A stretch of DNA of 64,000 nucleotides from Macrocybe gigantea (GCA_011319805.1 SJRY01000050.1:1116001-1180000); one strand, 5' to 3'; positions 1 to 11,733 are shown, counted from the stretch's first letter. Numbers and translations are program-made. The notes: generated by a model from the letters alone, not told the origin.

Positions 1-434
1 GCGGTCTGGTATGCCAGGGACCACCTCGTCTGCTCCATTCCTGCGCACGACGGTTCCAACATCGGCAGGACAGAGCATCTCAATCTCCGGCTCGCTCGTC
101 GCCCACTCGTCTCTCCACTCCTCTGGCTTGCTCGTCTTGGCGCCATGGCCCGCATAATAAATCACGATCGCCGCCTCGTCCTTCCCAAACCGCACGTCAT
201 CGCGCAGCGCGTCAAACGCAGCGAGTATGCCCGCCCGCGACGCGCGCTCGTCGCGCAGGTCGATGATGTGGCTCGCCGGCACGCGCAGCCTCTCACGCAG
301 AAACTCTGCAAACTCGTCGCGTCGGGCACCGCGCCTTCGAGGTTCGGGTACTCGTCGCACTGGTAGGCGTTGATCCCGATGACGAGCGCGTAGATGTCTT
401 GCAGGCCTGTGTCGGCGGTGGGCCTGGAGAGCAA
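1..434 (-). CDS. Caspase-like (peptidase C14) protein, partial
   Basis: The N-terminal part of a fungal caspase/metacaspase-type protein; the gene runs off the left edge. From an ATG at 434 the product shows the entry strand ALVIGINAY, then a helix-like EGAVPDA segment, and further on IVIYYAGHGA, which carries the His-Gly of the catalytic dyad. The active-site Cys would lie beyond the edge. The two halves are in different frames: a single-base break lies near 314-324, just after the AVPDA segment. The downstream frame then stays open to the edge with family-like sequence. Fungal C14 proteins are Arg/Lys-directed or degenerate proteases linked to cell death and stress. Substrate cannot be told here. 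I favour a base-calling slip over a true pseudogene because both sides are well preserved. Confidence 0.75.
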
Positions 435-1255
435 CCGACGCGACGGTCAGAATCTGGGATGCATTCGCGGACCCGAAGAGAACTGGTTACTTTCCGATCG
501 CCTTTGGCGATGTGGGCGACGTCGGGGACCTATCAAGGAATAACACATCAGCGCCAGGTCTTCGATAGCGGAACACATCCTACCTAATCTCATAATCTGC
601 CATCGCATCGCTCATATCAAGTCTTCACTTCAGGACAACGAAGCACACCTTTCGATGGCGCCTCAGAGCTATGTAAAAACACCGCAATGCTGTGATAAAC
701 TACAAATGGAAACGATGCAGGGCATGGCGATATGAACGCACATGGCACCCATCAATCCGCGCAAAACGGGGAATGATGGATGCAAGACACAAGTCCAAGT
801 TCAAGAGCGCTTCTCACATCAAGCCGGTCTGAACATCATGAAAATTTGCAGATGCTAATAATACAATTGGCATTCATATAAATTGCGCGGCGAAGCGGAT
901 ACGTAACTCGTCGAGACCAGCGACGATGAGCGAAAAGTAGGAAAAAAATTGATGGTGACCGTAAAATTTTGTCACTCTCGACAACGACGGAAAAGAAACC
1001 TGAAAACACAGAAACACAAAATCACAAGAAAAAAAAGCATTCATTCGTTCGTTTGGCGGCGTGAGTCGATCGGAACAAGAGGTTTTGCATAAATATAAGA
1101 AAAAGAAAGAAGAGGAACGTATGACGTGAAACTTTGCAGCATGAAGATGCGAAGGGAAAAAGGAAAAAAAAGAGAGTTCAACACAAGATGCGTAGAGAAC
1201 CGATTGCGAGAGAAAAACGAAAAAGAGCAAACAAAAAAAAAAAAAAAAGCCAACG
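435..1255. other. Intergenic, no gene seen
   Basis: No convincing coding sequence. The stretch lies between the start of the caspase-like gene and the stop of the copper-fist gene. It becomes very A-rich towards 950-1250 and includes a run of 16 A at 1233-1248. It probably holds the 3' untranslated region of the copper-fist gene and the promoter of the caspase-like gene. Confidence 0.5.
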
Positions 1256-3898
1256 TCAGCTCGCCCAACGCGAGTGCCAATCGTCCGTCGAAGCATACCC
1301 GTCCGAATCCGGGTTGCTCACCGCATACGACGACATCTCTCCACCGCTCCCGCTCCCGTTCGCAGCGGTCCTAGCAGCAAACCCCACACCGTCCCTCGCG
1401 CTCCAAGTCGGAGAAGCGCTCACGACGCTGCGGCGCGAAGGCGAGTGCGAACCGCTCATCGAGCTCTCGTCGTCATTGCTCCTGCTCTTGCTCGTGCCAG
1501 TCAACGGCGGCATAGGTAAATCGCAGTCGCGCGCGTGGAGCAGGCCAGCAGGCATGTTCACGCTCAGCGCCAGATCCGGAAGCGAGAACGATCCGATGCT
1601 AGCGCCGGCGCCAAAAGGCCCGCGCGGGTGCGCGTGCGATGCACCGTGAGCATGCGGGTGGGCATGAGCATGATGTCCGTTGCGCTGGGGAGCGAGAAGC
1701 GCTCCCACGGAATTGTTGTTACTCAAAAGCGGATACTCGGCCGTAGCAGCGCTTGGAAGCCGTTCGTTGCTGTAAAATGCAGCTACAGGAAAGTGGTGAC
1801 GTATCTGCTGGTGGTGGCTCGGACTAGACAGGGAAGACGCAGACGAGGACCGGCTCCGGGGGGCCTGAGCAGGCACAGCAAAATACGTCGCGACAGCCGC
1901 CGCCGCTGAAGCCTGAACAGACGTCGAACTCGCTTCGGCGTACACACCACCGCGATAGGGCGACACGCTCCGGTTCGCGGCGTTTCGATCCGGACGTTGG
2001 TCGATAGAAGGAAGAGGAGGCGGGGGATTGTTGTTATCGTTGCCGCCGCTGCTCAGCGCGGCAAGCAGCGCTGCCGGCATATCGCGTCGACAATCGTACC
2101 CATTCTCATCCTCGAGATCACACGGGCACGACTCGGGGGGACACTTGCAGAGGACACCACAGCACTCCTGCACTTGATACGGATAGTTCAGATCCGGCAC
2201 GGGCTCCGCGATGGGCGGGAGGTACCCGCTCCAGGCTTGTTGCTGCTGCTGCTGCTGGGCATACGACGTGTCCGATGTCGGGACGCCGGTGTTGCTGTTG
2301 CTGTTCGCGGAAATCTGGCGAAGCCATTCGTCAATCGAGTCAGCCTGATACGCATTGGCGCCGTCGTCCGATATCGACAACGCAGTATCAGGGGGGAGTT
2401 GCAGAGAAGGCGGGAGAGACATGAGAGTGCAGTCAAGGCAGGTGTTGCAAACGCTGGTGTTGGTGCAGGCAGAATACGCAGTGGCAGGCGGGATCGCCAG
2501 CGCGCCACATGGTGTATGCATCCCGGACAATTGCAGGTGTCGCCGCAGCCACATGACGACGGATAAGGCGGTGGGAGCGCATCCATAGGGTAACCGCGGG
2601 CCATGGCGGCCTCGAGGGCCTGGAAAACTTGTTCATCGGTGGGCAGCAATTGCTGGTTAGGCACCGCGGCCGTCGCAAATGCGGACCGCAAAGCCTGGTT
2701 CTGATTCCGATTCGAAGCAGCGTCTCCGGCTCAGCGTCCGGGTGCGAAGCGCCATACGGCTGATCATGCGAAAGATCGTACGCTCGCCCATACGGGCTAA
2801 ACAGGACATGATCGTGCCGGCCCGAATGGCCGTGAGGCAGTCCAGTGGAAGGATCATGCGATGCGGTGGCGCCGGCGTTTACGTTTACAGCGGTGCGGGA
2901 GGCTGCGACGGACGGTCTGGGGAGGACGGGGCGCAGCTCTGCGAGACGGGCGAGGATGTGGGACGGCGTTTTCGACGACGGATGAGAGATTTGCGAGCTC
3001 TGAATGGGCGAGTACGGATCGGCCACGTCCGCCGCAGCCAAAGGTTGGTGCGCGGACGGCTCAAGGCCCTTTTTGCGCTTCTTGGAAGCGCTTTTCCTGG
3101 GAAGCAGCAGTGGCAGTCGCCACCTGTCTTGCATGTGCAAGCAGGGGGCCATGGTCCTGTGTCGTGGTCAGCGATGCTAGGCACAGAGGAAGGACTGGCC
3201 CAGGGGGGTGGGAGCGCATACCACCATGTTCCGAGTCCGAAGAGACGGCTTCCGTAGGGGACACCTGCAGCGCGACCGACGCTCCCAAGCCTTCAGGCAA
3301 GCCATGCGGGAACGTGGCGCTCTGAGGTATCTTTGTGTGGCCTAAAACGGGACAAGTCTTATGGCTAAGCCCACCGCTCTGGGGCGTGCGCTTCGCAGCA
3401 CATGGGTGAGACACACCTTTTTTAACGCCTCCCCCTCCCCCTCCGCCACCGCCGCCGCCACCACCACCACTGCTGCCGCTGTTGCTATTACTATTGCTAT
3501 TGATGTTGATGTTGCTATCGCTGGTGAAAGGGACCGCGTGTGGATCGTCCTTGGTTTCACAGATGCATTTGACGTGGACTTGTTTGGTTTTTCTGAGCTC
3601 GCGACAGTGCTCGCACTGCGTGACGGGGCGCCCCTTTTTCTTAATCTCAAAGAGGGCGCGGTCGGTGTGCCTGCATGTCGACGATCTGTGACCTTTGATG
3701 CAGGTCTCGCTGAACAGCAAAATGAAAAATGAGTACAGTGAGATGAAGATTGCAAAAAAAAAAAAAAAAATGCCCCGACCATGCGTATTTGTTGCCGTTG
3801 ATCAGAACCTAGCCGACGAACGTATGCAGGGGGAGGGGGGGGGAAGAAGTGAGACAAGACGCAAGAAGGGGGGCGACCTTGGCTAAACGACCCACCAT
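1256..3898 (-). CDS. Copper-fist transcription factor
   Basis: Copper-sensing regulator of the Ace1/Mac1/Cuf1 class, expected to act in the nucleus on copper or iron homeostasis genes. The first coding exon appears to be only the ATG (3898-3896). Exon 2 is 3808-3780 and exon 3 starts at 3709. Together these give the N-terminal copper fist: KYAC, then CIKGHRSSTC and the KKGRP box, then CEHC and CIC. Downstream come a Ser/Asn/Gly-rich linker and three Cys clusters of the type seen in this family: CTCKTGGDCHCC, CGCGDTCNCPGC and CCGVLCKCPPESCPC. A poly-Gln run follows, then a long disordered Ser/Pro tail ending at 1256. The clusters lie in different frames. Breaks fall at G runs 3203-3208, 3099-3101 and 2490-2492 and near 2712-2726, which suggests missing bases rather than introns. 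Confidence 0.88.
3896..3898 (-). other. Start-codon-only first coding exon of copper-fist gene
   Basis: The copper-fist motif starts directly after an acceptor (CTAG at 3812-3809) with no ATG in that exon. The nearest ATG, at 3898-3896, is followed at once by a donor (GTGGGT) and lies 87 nt upstream. Splicing places the ATG exactly in front of the conserved Val-Leu-Ile-Asn-Gly start of the domain. Confidence 0.65.
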
Positions 3899-4673
3899 GA
3901 TTTTTCGATTTGATGACCAGGGGAAAAAAAAACCGATTTTTTTTTCTTCAAAAGAGCCACCCCGCCTCACGAAGTAGGGCAGGGTGTGTTATTGGGACAC
4001 GGACACGCGCAGAGGCAGCAGCGTGCGTCGAACCAACATCTATGAAAAAAAAAAAGGCAAGTTCGAAGATAAGAACAAGAAACGAGCCGTGGTCGTTGTT
4101 GACACCAACTTGTTGACAGAGGAGGGGGGGAGGATCTTGTCTACAGTACAGGAGTCACCTTGCCGCTCCTTTTTCTTTTTTCCCCCTCTTACCCGAAATA
4201 AAGAAAAAGGAAAGAATAACGCACAGACCACACAGCACTGCTTTTGCGTAATCAAAATATGCACAAATAAGCAGAGTGCGTTCCTGTTTGTTCGGGTTTG
4301 CGCGTTTTTTGCTGCAAGATTCTTGGAGTGATCTCCGCCAGGAGTTTGTCGTGGCAGAGGCTTGCATGGGTCGCTGTCGAGAATCCCGAGTTAAGGTTTT
4401 GCAGATGAGCAGATGTGATTCGGCGCTGGCCTCTCTGAATTCGCTCCAGCACGTTGTTTCTCTGACGTTGTGCCTCGTGTTCCTCCTCGCAGCCAGAACG
4501 CACGTTCGACGTGCCATCCAAATGCACCAGATCGTATTTGGTATACATGTTTATACGCACAACACACGCACACAGACAGACAGACAAAGCGAGTCTAAAA
4601 TGATCCAAATGAAAAAAAAGCCACGAACATAAAAGAACTGAGATGTGCGATGTGAGAGATGTGAGAGATCGAT
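3899..4673. other. Intergenic, promoter-type DNA
   Basis: No convincing gene. Several A and T runs of 8-10 bases lie at 3927-3945, 4044-4054 and 4185-4215. This is the upstream region of the copper-fist gene and the 3' side of the aminotransferase gene. Confidence 0.45.
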
Positions 4674-6358
4674 TCAAGCGCCGTATCGCTCGATGAACCC
4701 TCTATGGAAGCGCTCGAGCTTGCCGACGTACTCGTCCACGCCAGGGCACAGGCACGTCAAGCGATAATGCCACTCGCCGTCCTTCTGCCCGAACCCGCTG
4801 CCAGGCACGACGCAGATGCCCGTCTCGTCGAGCAGCTCGAGCGCATACAACGCGTCCGGCTGCTTGCCCTTTGCGTGCGCAGCCTCCTGCGCCGCGCGGG
4901 ACAGCTCGACTTTCGGAAACAGATACAACGCGCCAGGCGAGTCGACGCACGACACGCCGGGCAGCGCGTTCAGCCTCTGCGCCATCGTGCGCGTTCGCTC
5001 CGCCAGCGCGGCGTGTATCGCGTCCGTCTCGCGTTTCCACAGCGCGTGGCTCGCCTCGCCCGGTCGCGGCGGGCGCACCATCGAATCGACGCCGATCTGG
5101 CCCGAAAGCGGCGGACACAGCCCGACGGAGACCATCTTGTACATGACCGCGATGACGTCCTCTGGGAAATTGACGCACTCAAAGTACCCCCGCGCCTGCC
5201 GCACTCGCCTGACACGCCTTTGGATATCGAGTGGAACGAGACGAGCGGGACGGGCGATTGCGTCCGGGAGACGATCTTTTTGAACGACGTGAACCCAAAC
5301 TGATCGCGCTGGTGCAGGTTCTCTTGGTACACCTCGTCCGCCAGCAGCACGAGGCTGTGCTTCTCGCACAGCTCTACGAGCCGCACCTGCGTCGCTTCGT
5401 CGAGCAGCGCTCCCGTCGGGTTGCCCGGGTTGATGATCACCAGCGCCTTGGGCACCACACCGTCCTGCTCGGCTTTTCTTATCGCCTCTTCTACGTACTC
5501 GACAGACGTGGACCAGCCAGACGCCTCATCCAAGTAGTACGGCAGCGGGACGCCGTTGTGCTGCGCCAGCGTCGCCGTGTAGAGCGGGTACTGCGGGATC
5601 GGGATCAGCACGCCCGACGTCCGCGAGCTGATCAGCATCGAGAGAAGCAGCGACACGCCAGCAGACGCTCCAGCAGTGAGGAAGATGTGATTCGAATTCG
5701 ATGGGAAGCCATCGCGTTCTGAAACGGAAAAAAAAAAAAAAAAAAGTTCAGTTCTTGCGATCGATTTGGGAAGCAAGCGCGTGCTTGCCTTGGATGAACT
5801 TGGCAACGTTTTTGCGGATAAAGGGCACGCCTTGACTGTGCGAGTAGGCACCCACCGAGCCGATCTCGGCAGAGAGCTCTTTTGCACGCGCGATGACGTC
5901 CTCCGGAAAGGCGTCCGGAGCGAGTTCAGCCAACGCAGGCCATTCCATCAACGCAGCGACCTACACAACACATCCATCACATCAACGATAACTCAAGACG
6001 CCTTAAACCGCACCTGTCTGGTGAACGTGATCGGGGCCTGGTCGAGCCCGCGTTGCTGCGGGTTGCCGATGTTGGACGAGATGACCTTGTCGAACGGCAG
6101 GCCGTGGTCTTCCTCCTTGAGCCTGTCGCGGTGCTCCTCGGCCTTGATCGCGAGCTCGCCGCGCACGGCGTACTGCACGTTGGCAAAGGCGGGGTTGAGC
6201 GAGTCTACCGTCAGCGAGCGCATGATCGTTGTGATGGGTCTGGGAGGGCGAGTGCGGGTTGTGGAGAGAGGAGATGAGAAGAGCCGATGATGATGATGGT
6301 GGAGGTGGTGGTATCCTCGCAAAGGCAACGCGTGCCTCACGGATTGCACGAGCTTCAT
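4674..6358 (-). CDS. Alanine aminotransferase
   Basis: PLP-dependent transaminase interconverting alanine plus 2-oxoglutarate with pyruvate plus glutamate. Class I/II aminotransferase landmarks appear in order: the N-terminal SNIGNPQ motif, the cofactor-phosphate region, NPGNPTG, the Asp/Tyr of LADEVYQEN, the Schiff-base Lys in FHSISKGVSGECG, and a C-terminal ending CPGVDEY...RYGA. There are two in-frame starts. The ATG at 6358 adds about 45 residues that are basic, rich in His, Arg and Ser and free of acids, like a mitochondrial presequence. The ATG at 6223 starts the cytosolic-type protein. One intron near 5727-5800 has a GC donor (CAAG followed by GCAAGC) and an AG acceptor, and holds 18 A on the plus strand. 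A one-base break lies in the C run 5187-5191 inside the conserved RRGGY segment, most simply a homopolymer miscall. Confidence 0.92.
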
Positions 6359-7591
6359 TTTTATCCGGAGCACGACCACGTATGTGTGTCCAAACGAAAA
6401 AAGAATTGTGACTCGATCGGAACAGCGGTTCCAGAACAAGCTCGTCTTGTTTTGCCGAGTAAACCCGACAGCACCGTAGAATGTAGTCGATTATATATCC
6501 CTCCCCACTGCATTTAAAAAAAAGCTCAACAGTCTGCGCAAAATCCGCCAATGGGCCGCCCCTCTGACCACACTGCATTGGTGCTTGGTACGACCACCCT
6601 CGTCGCGATCGAACGGGGGTCTCGGAACATGAGCAAGGACGGAGCACCGTGGGCAAGTCGCAAAACGACAAGTCCTTCCTTTAACTCTGTTGGCAGAATC
6701 CAGAATCCAGAATCGCGACCCCAGGTGTGCATCACCGTCTCTGTCAGTGTCAGACTTCCCTTTTCCTGCACCCGAGCACGCCAGCTGGGATCCGAACCGG
6801 GAGCAAACGTCACGCTTGCACAGCATGCTTTTCCTCCTAGCACCGCTGCAGTATACGCCGCATGCACACCCACAATCCACACCGCAGCGCTGATGAGTAA
6901 GAGAAGAAGGGGGGAAAAAAAAAACTTTCTCAGCAATTCAATGAAAAGCACTGGCACAGCGGTTCACGCCATCGGGCGTCCGTCCCACTCGCCGGCCCGC
7001 CACCCAAGCGAAATCCCCCCCAGCCCCAACGTTCCGCAATACAATCCTCCTTGACACTCACGGCCTCATGCCAGCCACACGAACTCGCTCGGACGGATCC
7101 AGAGAAAAGACGCCAGCGTCTCGACTCTCGACTCTCGGCAGCCCGGATTGCCCGTCGCCCCTATATGTCCTGCTCCCAGGACGTCTTGCAACAGCCGGAA
7201 ACGGAAAAGATTCCAGGTTGACGTGAGCCCGTGCATGCAGGTGCTGCAAATGGGTCTTGAGTCTTGACGACACGATGGAGGTTCGTGTACGAACTTGCAT
7301 CCATCGATTATACGTCCCGCCGCAAAACGTGGTACATACACGCGCCAGTGAGCCGGTCTCAATTGAGAGGCAGGAAGGCAAGACGAGGTGACATCACAAC
7401 GAGTGAAGTCTGCAGTTTGCCCGTGCTGCAGCGGCACCATCTCACAAATAGCTCGCAGAAGGATCAGAGTCGATACCACTAATAAACGTTATCCTCATTC
7501 CTCCTCAAACAGAAAAAAGGAGAATGCACGAAACAGGTATAGTATTCCTCTCAAATACGACCTTTCTTTTTGAGCTTTCACGTCGAATATA
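6359..7591. other. Intergenic, no supported gene
   Basis: Open frames exist on both strands, for instance 6526-6957 on the minus strand with a hydrophobic start, but none begins with ATG or resembles a known family. The stretch probably carries the aminotransferase promoter and the 3' region of the Rrp9 gene. An exon of a small unrecognised gene cannot be excluded. Confidence 0.4.
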
Positions 7592-9760
7592 TCAACTGCT
7601 GAACGTCCGCGGCGGAATCGCAACGACAAGCGCGCCATTAACGACGCCCTCCTTGAGCTTCAGCCACCTTCCCAGCCGATGTTCCTGCCCCAATCCCGCG
7701 ACGAGCAGGAGCGGTCTCAACGTCCCCAGCGCCTTTCTTTCTGCAGGCCCCGGCGTCCTCCCGTCCGGCAATCCTACCGACGAATCGGGAGCCGGACCGG
7801 AAGCCCATCCTGCGCCTTCAACAAACTCTTTTGGCGGAGAGACGAGCTGGAGAGAGTTGACGATCCCAGGAGCCGGGATCGTTCCAGCGAGCGAGAAGGA
7901 CTTGAGCTTCGAGTCTAGCTTCCATATCCGCACGTCGCCGTCCCACGAGCCTGAAATGAAAGGGGGGAGCAGGGGAGCGTCGTTCAACCCGCTGTTGCGT
8001 AGAATAAGGCCTAGCTCGCTTACCTGAAGCAAAGACGTCCGAGTATCGCAAGCTCGCAAGGGACGTTATCCAACGAGGGTTCAGTATCAGACCCTCCGTC
8101 TCCGACGTCGTTTCGTGGAACCCGTGCGCGACTGGCTGAGTGAATATCGGTTTCTTTTTTTGTGTCGTCCACAGGCATATGGATCTATGGAAAAAAAAAA
8201 CATTAAAAATATATGTCGAGCGTGCATTTCGTAGACAATCGAGAGACGTACCCGCTGTCGCCACCGGTCACAAAGGTATTCTCATCAATCATAGAAACGC
8301 ACTCCAAGCTCCCCTCGATAAACTTCTTGACCGTCTCCTGCTTCCGCCTCTTCCTAACCGATCCGTTTGCCCCATCCTCTCCATCCTCGTCCATCCCATC
8401 GTCTCCGCTGCCCTCCTCCTCATCAGCCTTGAGCCCGCCCTCGAGCACCTCGCGCAAGCGACTCCTCCCGCCGCCACGAAACACGAGCTGCGACTCCTCG
8501 ACGACCTTCCAATACCGCGCCGTCTTGTCACGCCCGCCGACCGTCACGCACGTCTGCCCGCGCAGCGCGTCCAGCGCGAGGATCCGGTCTTGGTGCCCGT
8601 ACAGCGTCTCGACGTAGCCCAGCACGGACGGAGACAGGTCGTACACTTTGACGGTGCGGTCGAACGACGCGGTGTACAGCTCGTGCGTGCCTTTGCGGAA
8701 CGCTAGAGCCTGGAGCGAAAGGAGGAAAAAATGAGTTCGGTGAAAGGACATGCAGACGAGCGCGACGAACGGATATGGCGTCTCGATGGCCCAGGTACGT
8801 CCCGAACGTCTTGATCCACCTCCCTTTCGACGTCCCATACCACCAGCCTACGATCCCGCCCAGCGCTGACGAGATGCTTCCCATCCTCGCTGACAGCCAG
8901 CGCCAGGACCTCGTCGGTGTGTCCGCGCGGCTCGCTGCCGTCCGAAGGTGCCTTGCTCTTGCCCTTGACGTCCGGACGTACCTTGTGGAATGTGGTCATC
9001 TTTTTTCCCGTCCAGAGATCCCATTTGATTATAGAACCTTCTTTCCCGGACGTGAAGAGGTATTTTCCGGATGAGGCCGCTACCGCGGAGGTTACGGAGA
9101 ATCGGTGTCCTCTTGTTCGCAAGATGGCTCTAGGTAGTCGCGTAAAGTCGTACTGATACGTTGGTTTGTTAGAAGTATGACTGCTGTGGGATGATATGAA
9201 AAGACGTACCAGATCGCTCACGAATAGATGAACTTTTCCAGCATGCTCCAGAACATCTTGCTTCAGTCTGGTGTTGACAATTTCCTTGTCCAACTCTGCC
9301 GCATCAAACTCGCCCTCTGCTGTGACTGTAGGCAATAGTTAACAAACTATTGCTGCCAAGGGGTCGTGCGGACGACAGGAAGGAAAAAAAAAAAAGGACC
9401 GACCCAAGTCTTTTTTGACGCTCTCCAAATACAACTTGGCCAGCCTCAGCCTCTTCTCTGCCGGAGTCTCGTTCTCGTCTTCTTCACCGCTCCCAGACGC
9501 CTCCGCATCGTGGCCTCTCAAGTCCAAGTCCTCAATCCCTCCCTCGTCACCCGTCCCGTCAGAAAGCTCCTCATCGGCCTCCTTCCTCGACTTTCCCTTC
9601 TTCTGCCGCGCTCCCGACACCTTGCCATTGACGCGCGAGCTCGAAGGCTTCCCGACGTTTTGGATTTGGACGCATAAGGCCTAGCGCCGCCCGGCTTTGT
9701 GCTCGATTCGGAGCGCTTTCGTTTGCGCGATTTCGTAGACGTGAAAAAAGAATCAGGCAT
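7592..9760 (-). CDS. RRP9: U3 snoRNP WD-repeat protein Rrp9 (U3-55K)
   Basis: Component of the U3 small nucleolar ribonucleoprotein, which acts in 18S pre-rRNA processing in the nucleolus. The N-terminus is basic and serine-rich (KSRKRKR), followed by an acidic stretch and the Rrp9-type segment ETPAEKRLRLAKLYL. WD repeats follow, for example SAGRDRRLVVWDVE, TASFDRTVKVYDL, TVGGRDKTARYWKV and SWDGDVRIWKL, with a long acidic insertion within the propeller. At least six exons are separated by introns of about 50-90 nt. The start is the ATG at 9760. A one-base frame break lies in the T run 9658-9661 (A run on the coding strand), between the basic N-terminus and the acidic segment. Because the gene is essential in yeast, an assembly error is the best explanation. 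The gene order has no evident operon-like meaning. Confidence 0.88.
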
Positions 9761-10596
9761 TGTGGCCCTTCTTCCGAGCTTTTCTCTGTCCTTTTTTTTT
9801 TTCTTTTTTTTTAGATTTGCAGCGGTCGTCGCATTTTGCAGTGGTATTCCCAAAATTTTCGCAAACTTGTTTGTTTGCTGTCAAAGATTGCGACAAAATG
9901 CGAACAAACAAAGCTTAGTTTCGGGTTCAGAACGAAGGAACAACCGACTTGTAGGACTCTGACGCGGACTAGATGTGCATCCTTCAAGGCAACAATCCTG
10001 GCAACTTTTGACAGAACTGGTCGTTCAACAGTTGTTAAAGCTAGAAAACACGAAAAACAGGTTTCCTTAAACACGGCGCAGAAGTAAAAAGAACGACAGT
10101 TAGGCCAACGCTCTTCTAGCAAAGTCGACATCCATATTTACTTGTTCCAGCATAAGGCGGCGTTTAACGATGGCCGAGGCGTTGCGCAAGGTTATGCTTT
10201 TGCTGCCAACGAGAATGTGCTTCACATAGCACCGTCCCACCCTTCTCCCTACTTCTGTGGAGTGTCTTCTTCAAGTTCGCGGCAGGTCGCGAAGGCCATG
10301 ACTTCGACTTGCCCTCAGTCCTAGGCCTCGATAAACGCTGGCGACGAAATCACACTCAAGACCTCATAGACTATGATGACGAGCCTTCTGATCTCTGGTC
10401 ACAGAAGGCATTCGCTCGCCGATTGACAAGTTTGTTCACCTCCTGGTCAACCAAAACGTCAAACAGGTTTCAGCACCTAGAAATGTGTATGCGAATATAC
10501 AGCAAGGTAATGAAGTTGAATCGTTGCTCAAACCGTTGGTTAATATTAAATTCTACGAGATTAAGCGGTTGACAGGCAGCGTCGATGCACGAGAGG
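9761..10596. other. Intergenic with one orphan open frame
   Basis: A plus-strand frame stays open for about 100 codons from about 10255 to 10572. It reads as an ordinary charged protein (FFKFAAGREGHDFDLP near its start), but I recognise no family and see no clear start or introns. It may be a gene remnant or a chance frame. The rest appears to be the Rrp9 promoter, with T-rich DNA at 9788-9812. Confidence 0.3.
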
Positions 10597-11001
10597 TCAA
10601 GGGATTCCATCTGATAGACACTCCTGTGAGATGGCCGCCCCAACCATTACGGCGAAGGACGTACTAGCAAGTAGGGGAGAGCCATTACACTGAAGCACAG
10701 CGTGGCGGAAGTGTTTCTTCATATTCGGCTTGCGCTTGATTCCGCCGCACGAGGCGGCCACCGGGACGTCGCCGGCGCAGAAGGTGACGCAGCAGCCGTC
10801 GCCCTTGTCAGGGTAAAACTTCCACGACTTTCCCTTCCATCCGCCGACCTTTGGGTCGGTGATGAACGTATAGTTACCGGGACTGAACGCCTGGTAGCGG
10901 ATGCCGGAGTAGTCCTCGGCGGAGTACACCTGGAGCTTGAGCGCGTTCGCGACGGCCGTGACGGAGGCGACCGCTGCGAGAAGGGCGGTTACTCGGACCA
11001 T
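10597..11001 (-). CDS. Small secreted cysteine-containing protein
   Basis: A 134-residue product with an N-terminal signal peptide: Met-Val-Arg, a run of Ala/Val/Leu, and a likely cut after VANA. The mature part has aromatic and Gly-rich segments (YSAEDYSGIRY, GGWKGKSWKFYP) and a Cys-rich centre (GCCVTFC, SCGG), with one further Cys after KKHFRHAVLQ. Size, signal and Cys content match the small secreted proteins common in basidiomycetes, including lytic, surface and effector-like proteins. I recognise no family. The last 25 residues are weaker in character and may belong to an unspliced intron, so the C-terminus is uncertain. No membrane segment follows the signal. Confidence 0.6.
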   Translation of the reverse strand: MVRVTALLAAVASVTAVANALKLQVYSAEDYSGIRYQAFSPGNYTFITDPKVGGWKGKSWKFYPDKGDGCCVTFCAGDVPVAASCGGIKRKPNMKKHFRHAVLQCNGSPLLASTSFAVMVGAAISQECLSDGIP

Positions 11002-11733
11002 TCTGTGCGAGCTCTGTGGAACGCATGAGGACCTTCGAGATCGGACGAAAAGAAGGCAAAAGAAAAGCAATGAAGTGAATAATCACTCACGCAGAACGAA
11101 AAGGTATAGAAGGTTGAAGGTAGCTGGCTAAGGATTGGAACGAAGTCTATAGCCTGCAGCGGAAATATCCGAGACACGAACTCGCCGAATGAATGCGGGC
11201 GGAGACGGGAAGATCGTGGTGCGTCGGGTTTTTTCTGACGGGCATGCCGCCGGCGCAGGTGGGTAATGGTTTCGCGTTTTTGCAAATGGCGCGTCCGGAG
11301 CGTGCATCGTTGCCCGACACGGAGCGGCTTATGTTGCCTATTTTGGAAGTAATTAGTCAGCACAGACGTCAGAACTCGTGTCATACTCCGCGTCGACCAC
11401 TACGTTCACCCAAGTCGTTGTATCGACCGGTGTAGTCCTTCTGGATACTTCATGTTGAGGCAGCTGATGACAATGCGGCCATGATGAGTGCGCCATCATC
11501 GGACGCAAAACGCAAACCATCATTTATTTTTCCTTCCAATTTTGCACGTATCCGCGCATGGTAAGTGTCGTAGTTGAAGTGGCCTGAAAACATTGAGTTT
11601 TCCGCTCGCGGATCGTGCAATTTTCAGCAGCTCCGGACTCTGATGGAAAGTGATCGCAATTGCTTTGTTTTCGGACGAATTGACCAACCGCATGACATGA
11701 TTAGATTGATTATACACAGGTAAGTACGTTGGC
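11002..11733. other. Intergenic, no gene seen
   Basis: Only short overlapping frames without family features are present. This is presumed promoter of the small secreted protein gene and 3' region of the coiled-coil gene. Confidence 0.4.

Noticed and set aside
6526..6957. Minus-strand open frame with a hydrophobic N-terminus
   Set aside because: Starts with GTG, shows no family features and overlaps an equally long frame on the other strand.
10255..10572. Possible retrotransposon gag or integrase fragment
   Set aside because: No zinc knuckle, protease or integrase motif; the frame is short and isolated.
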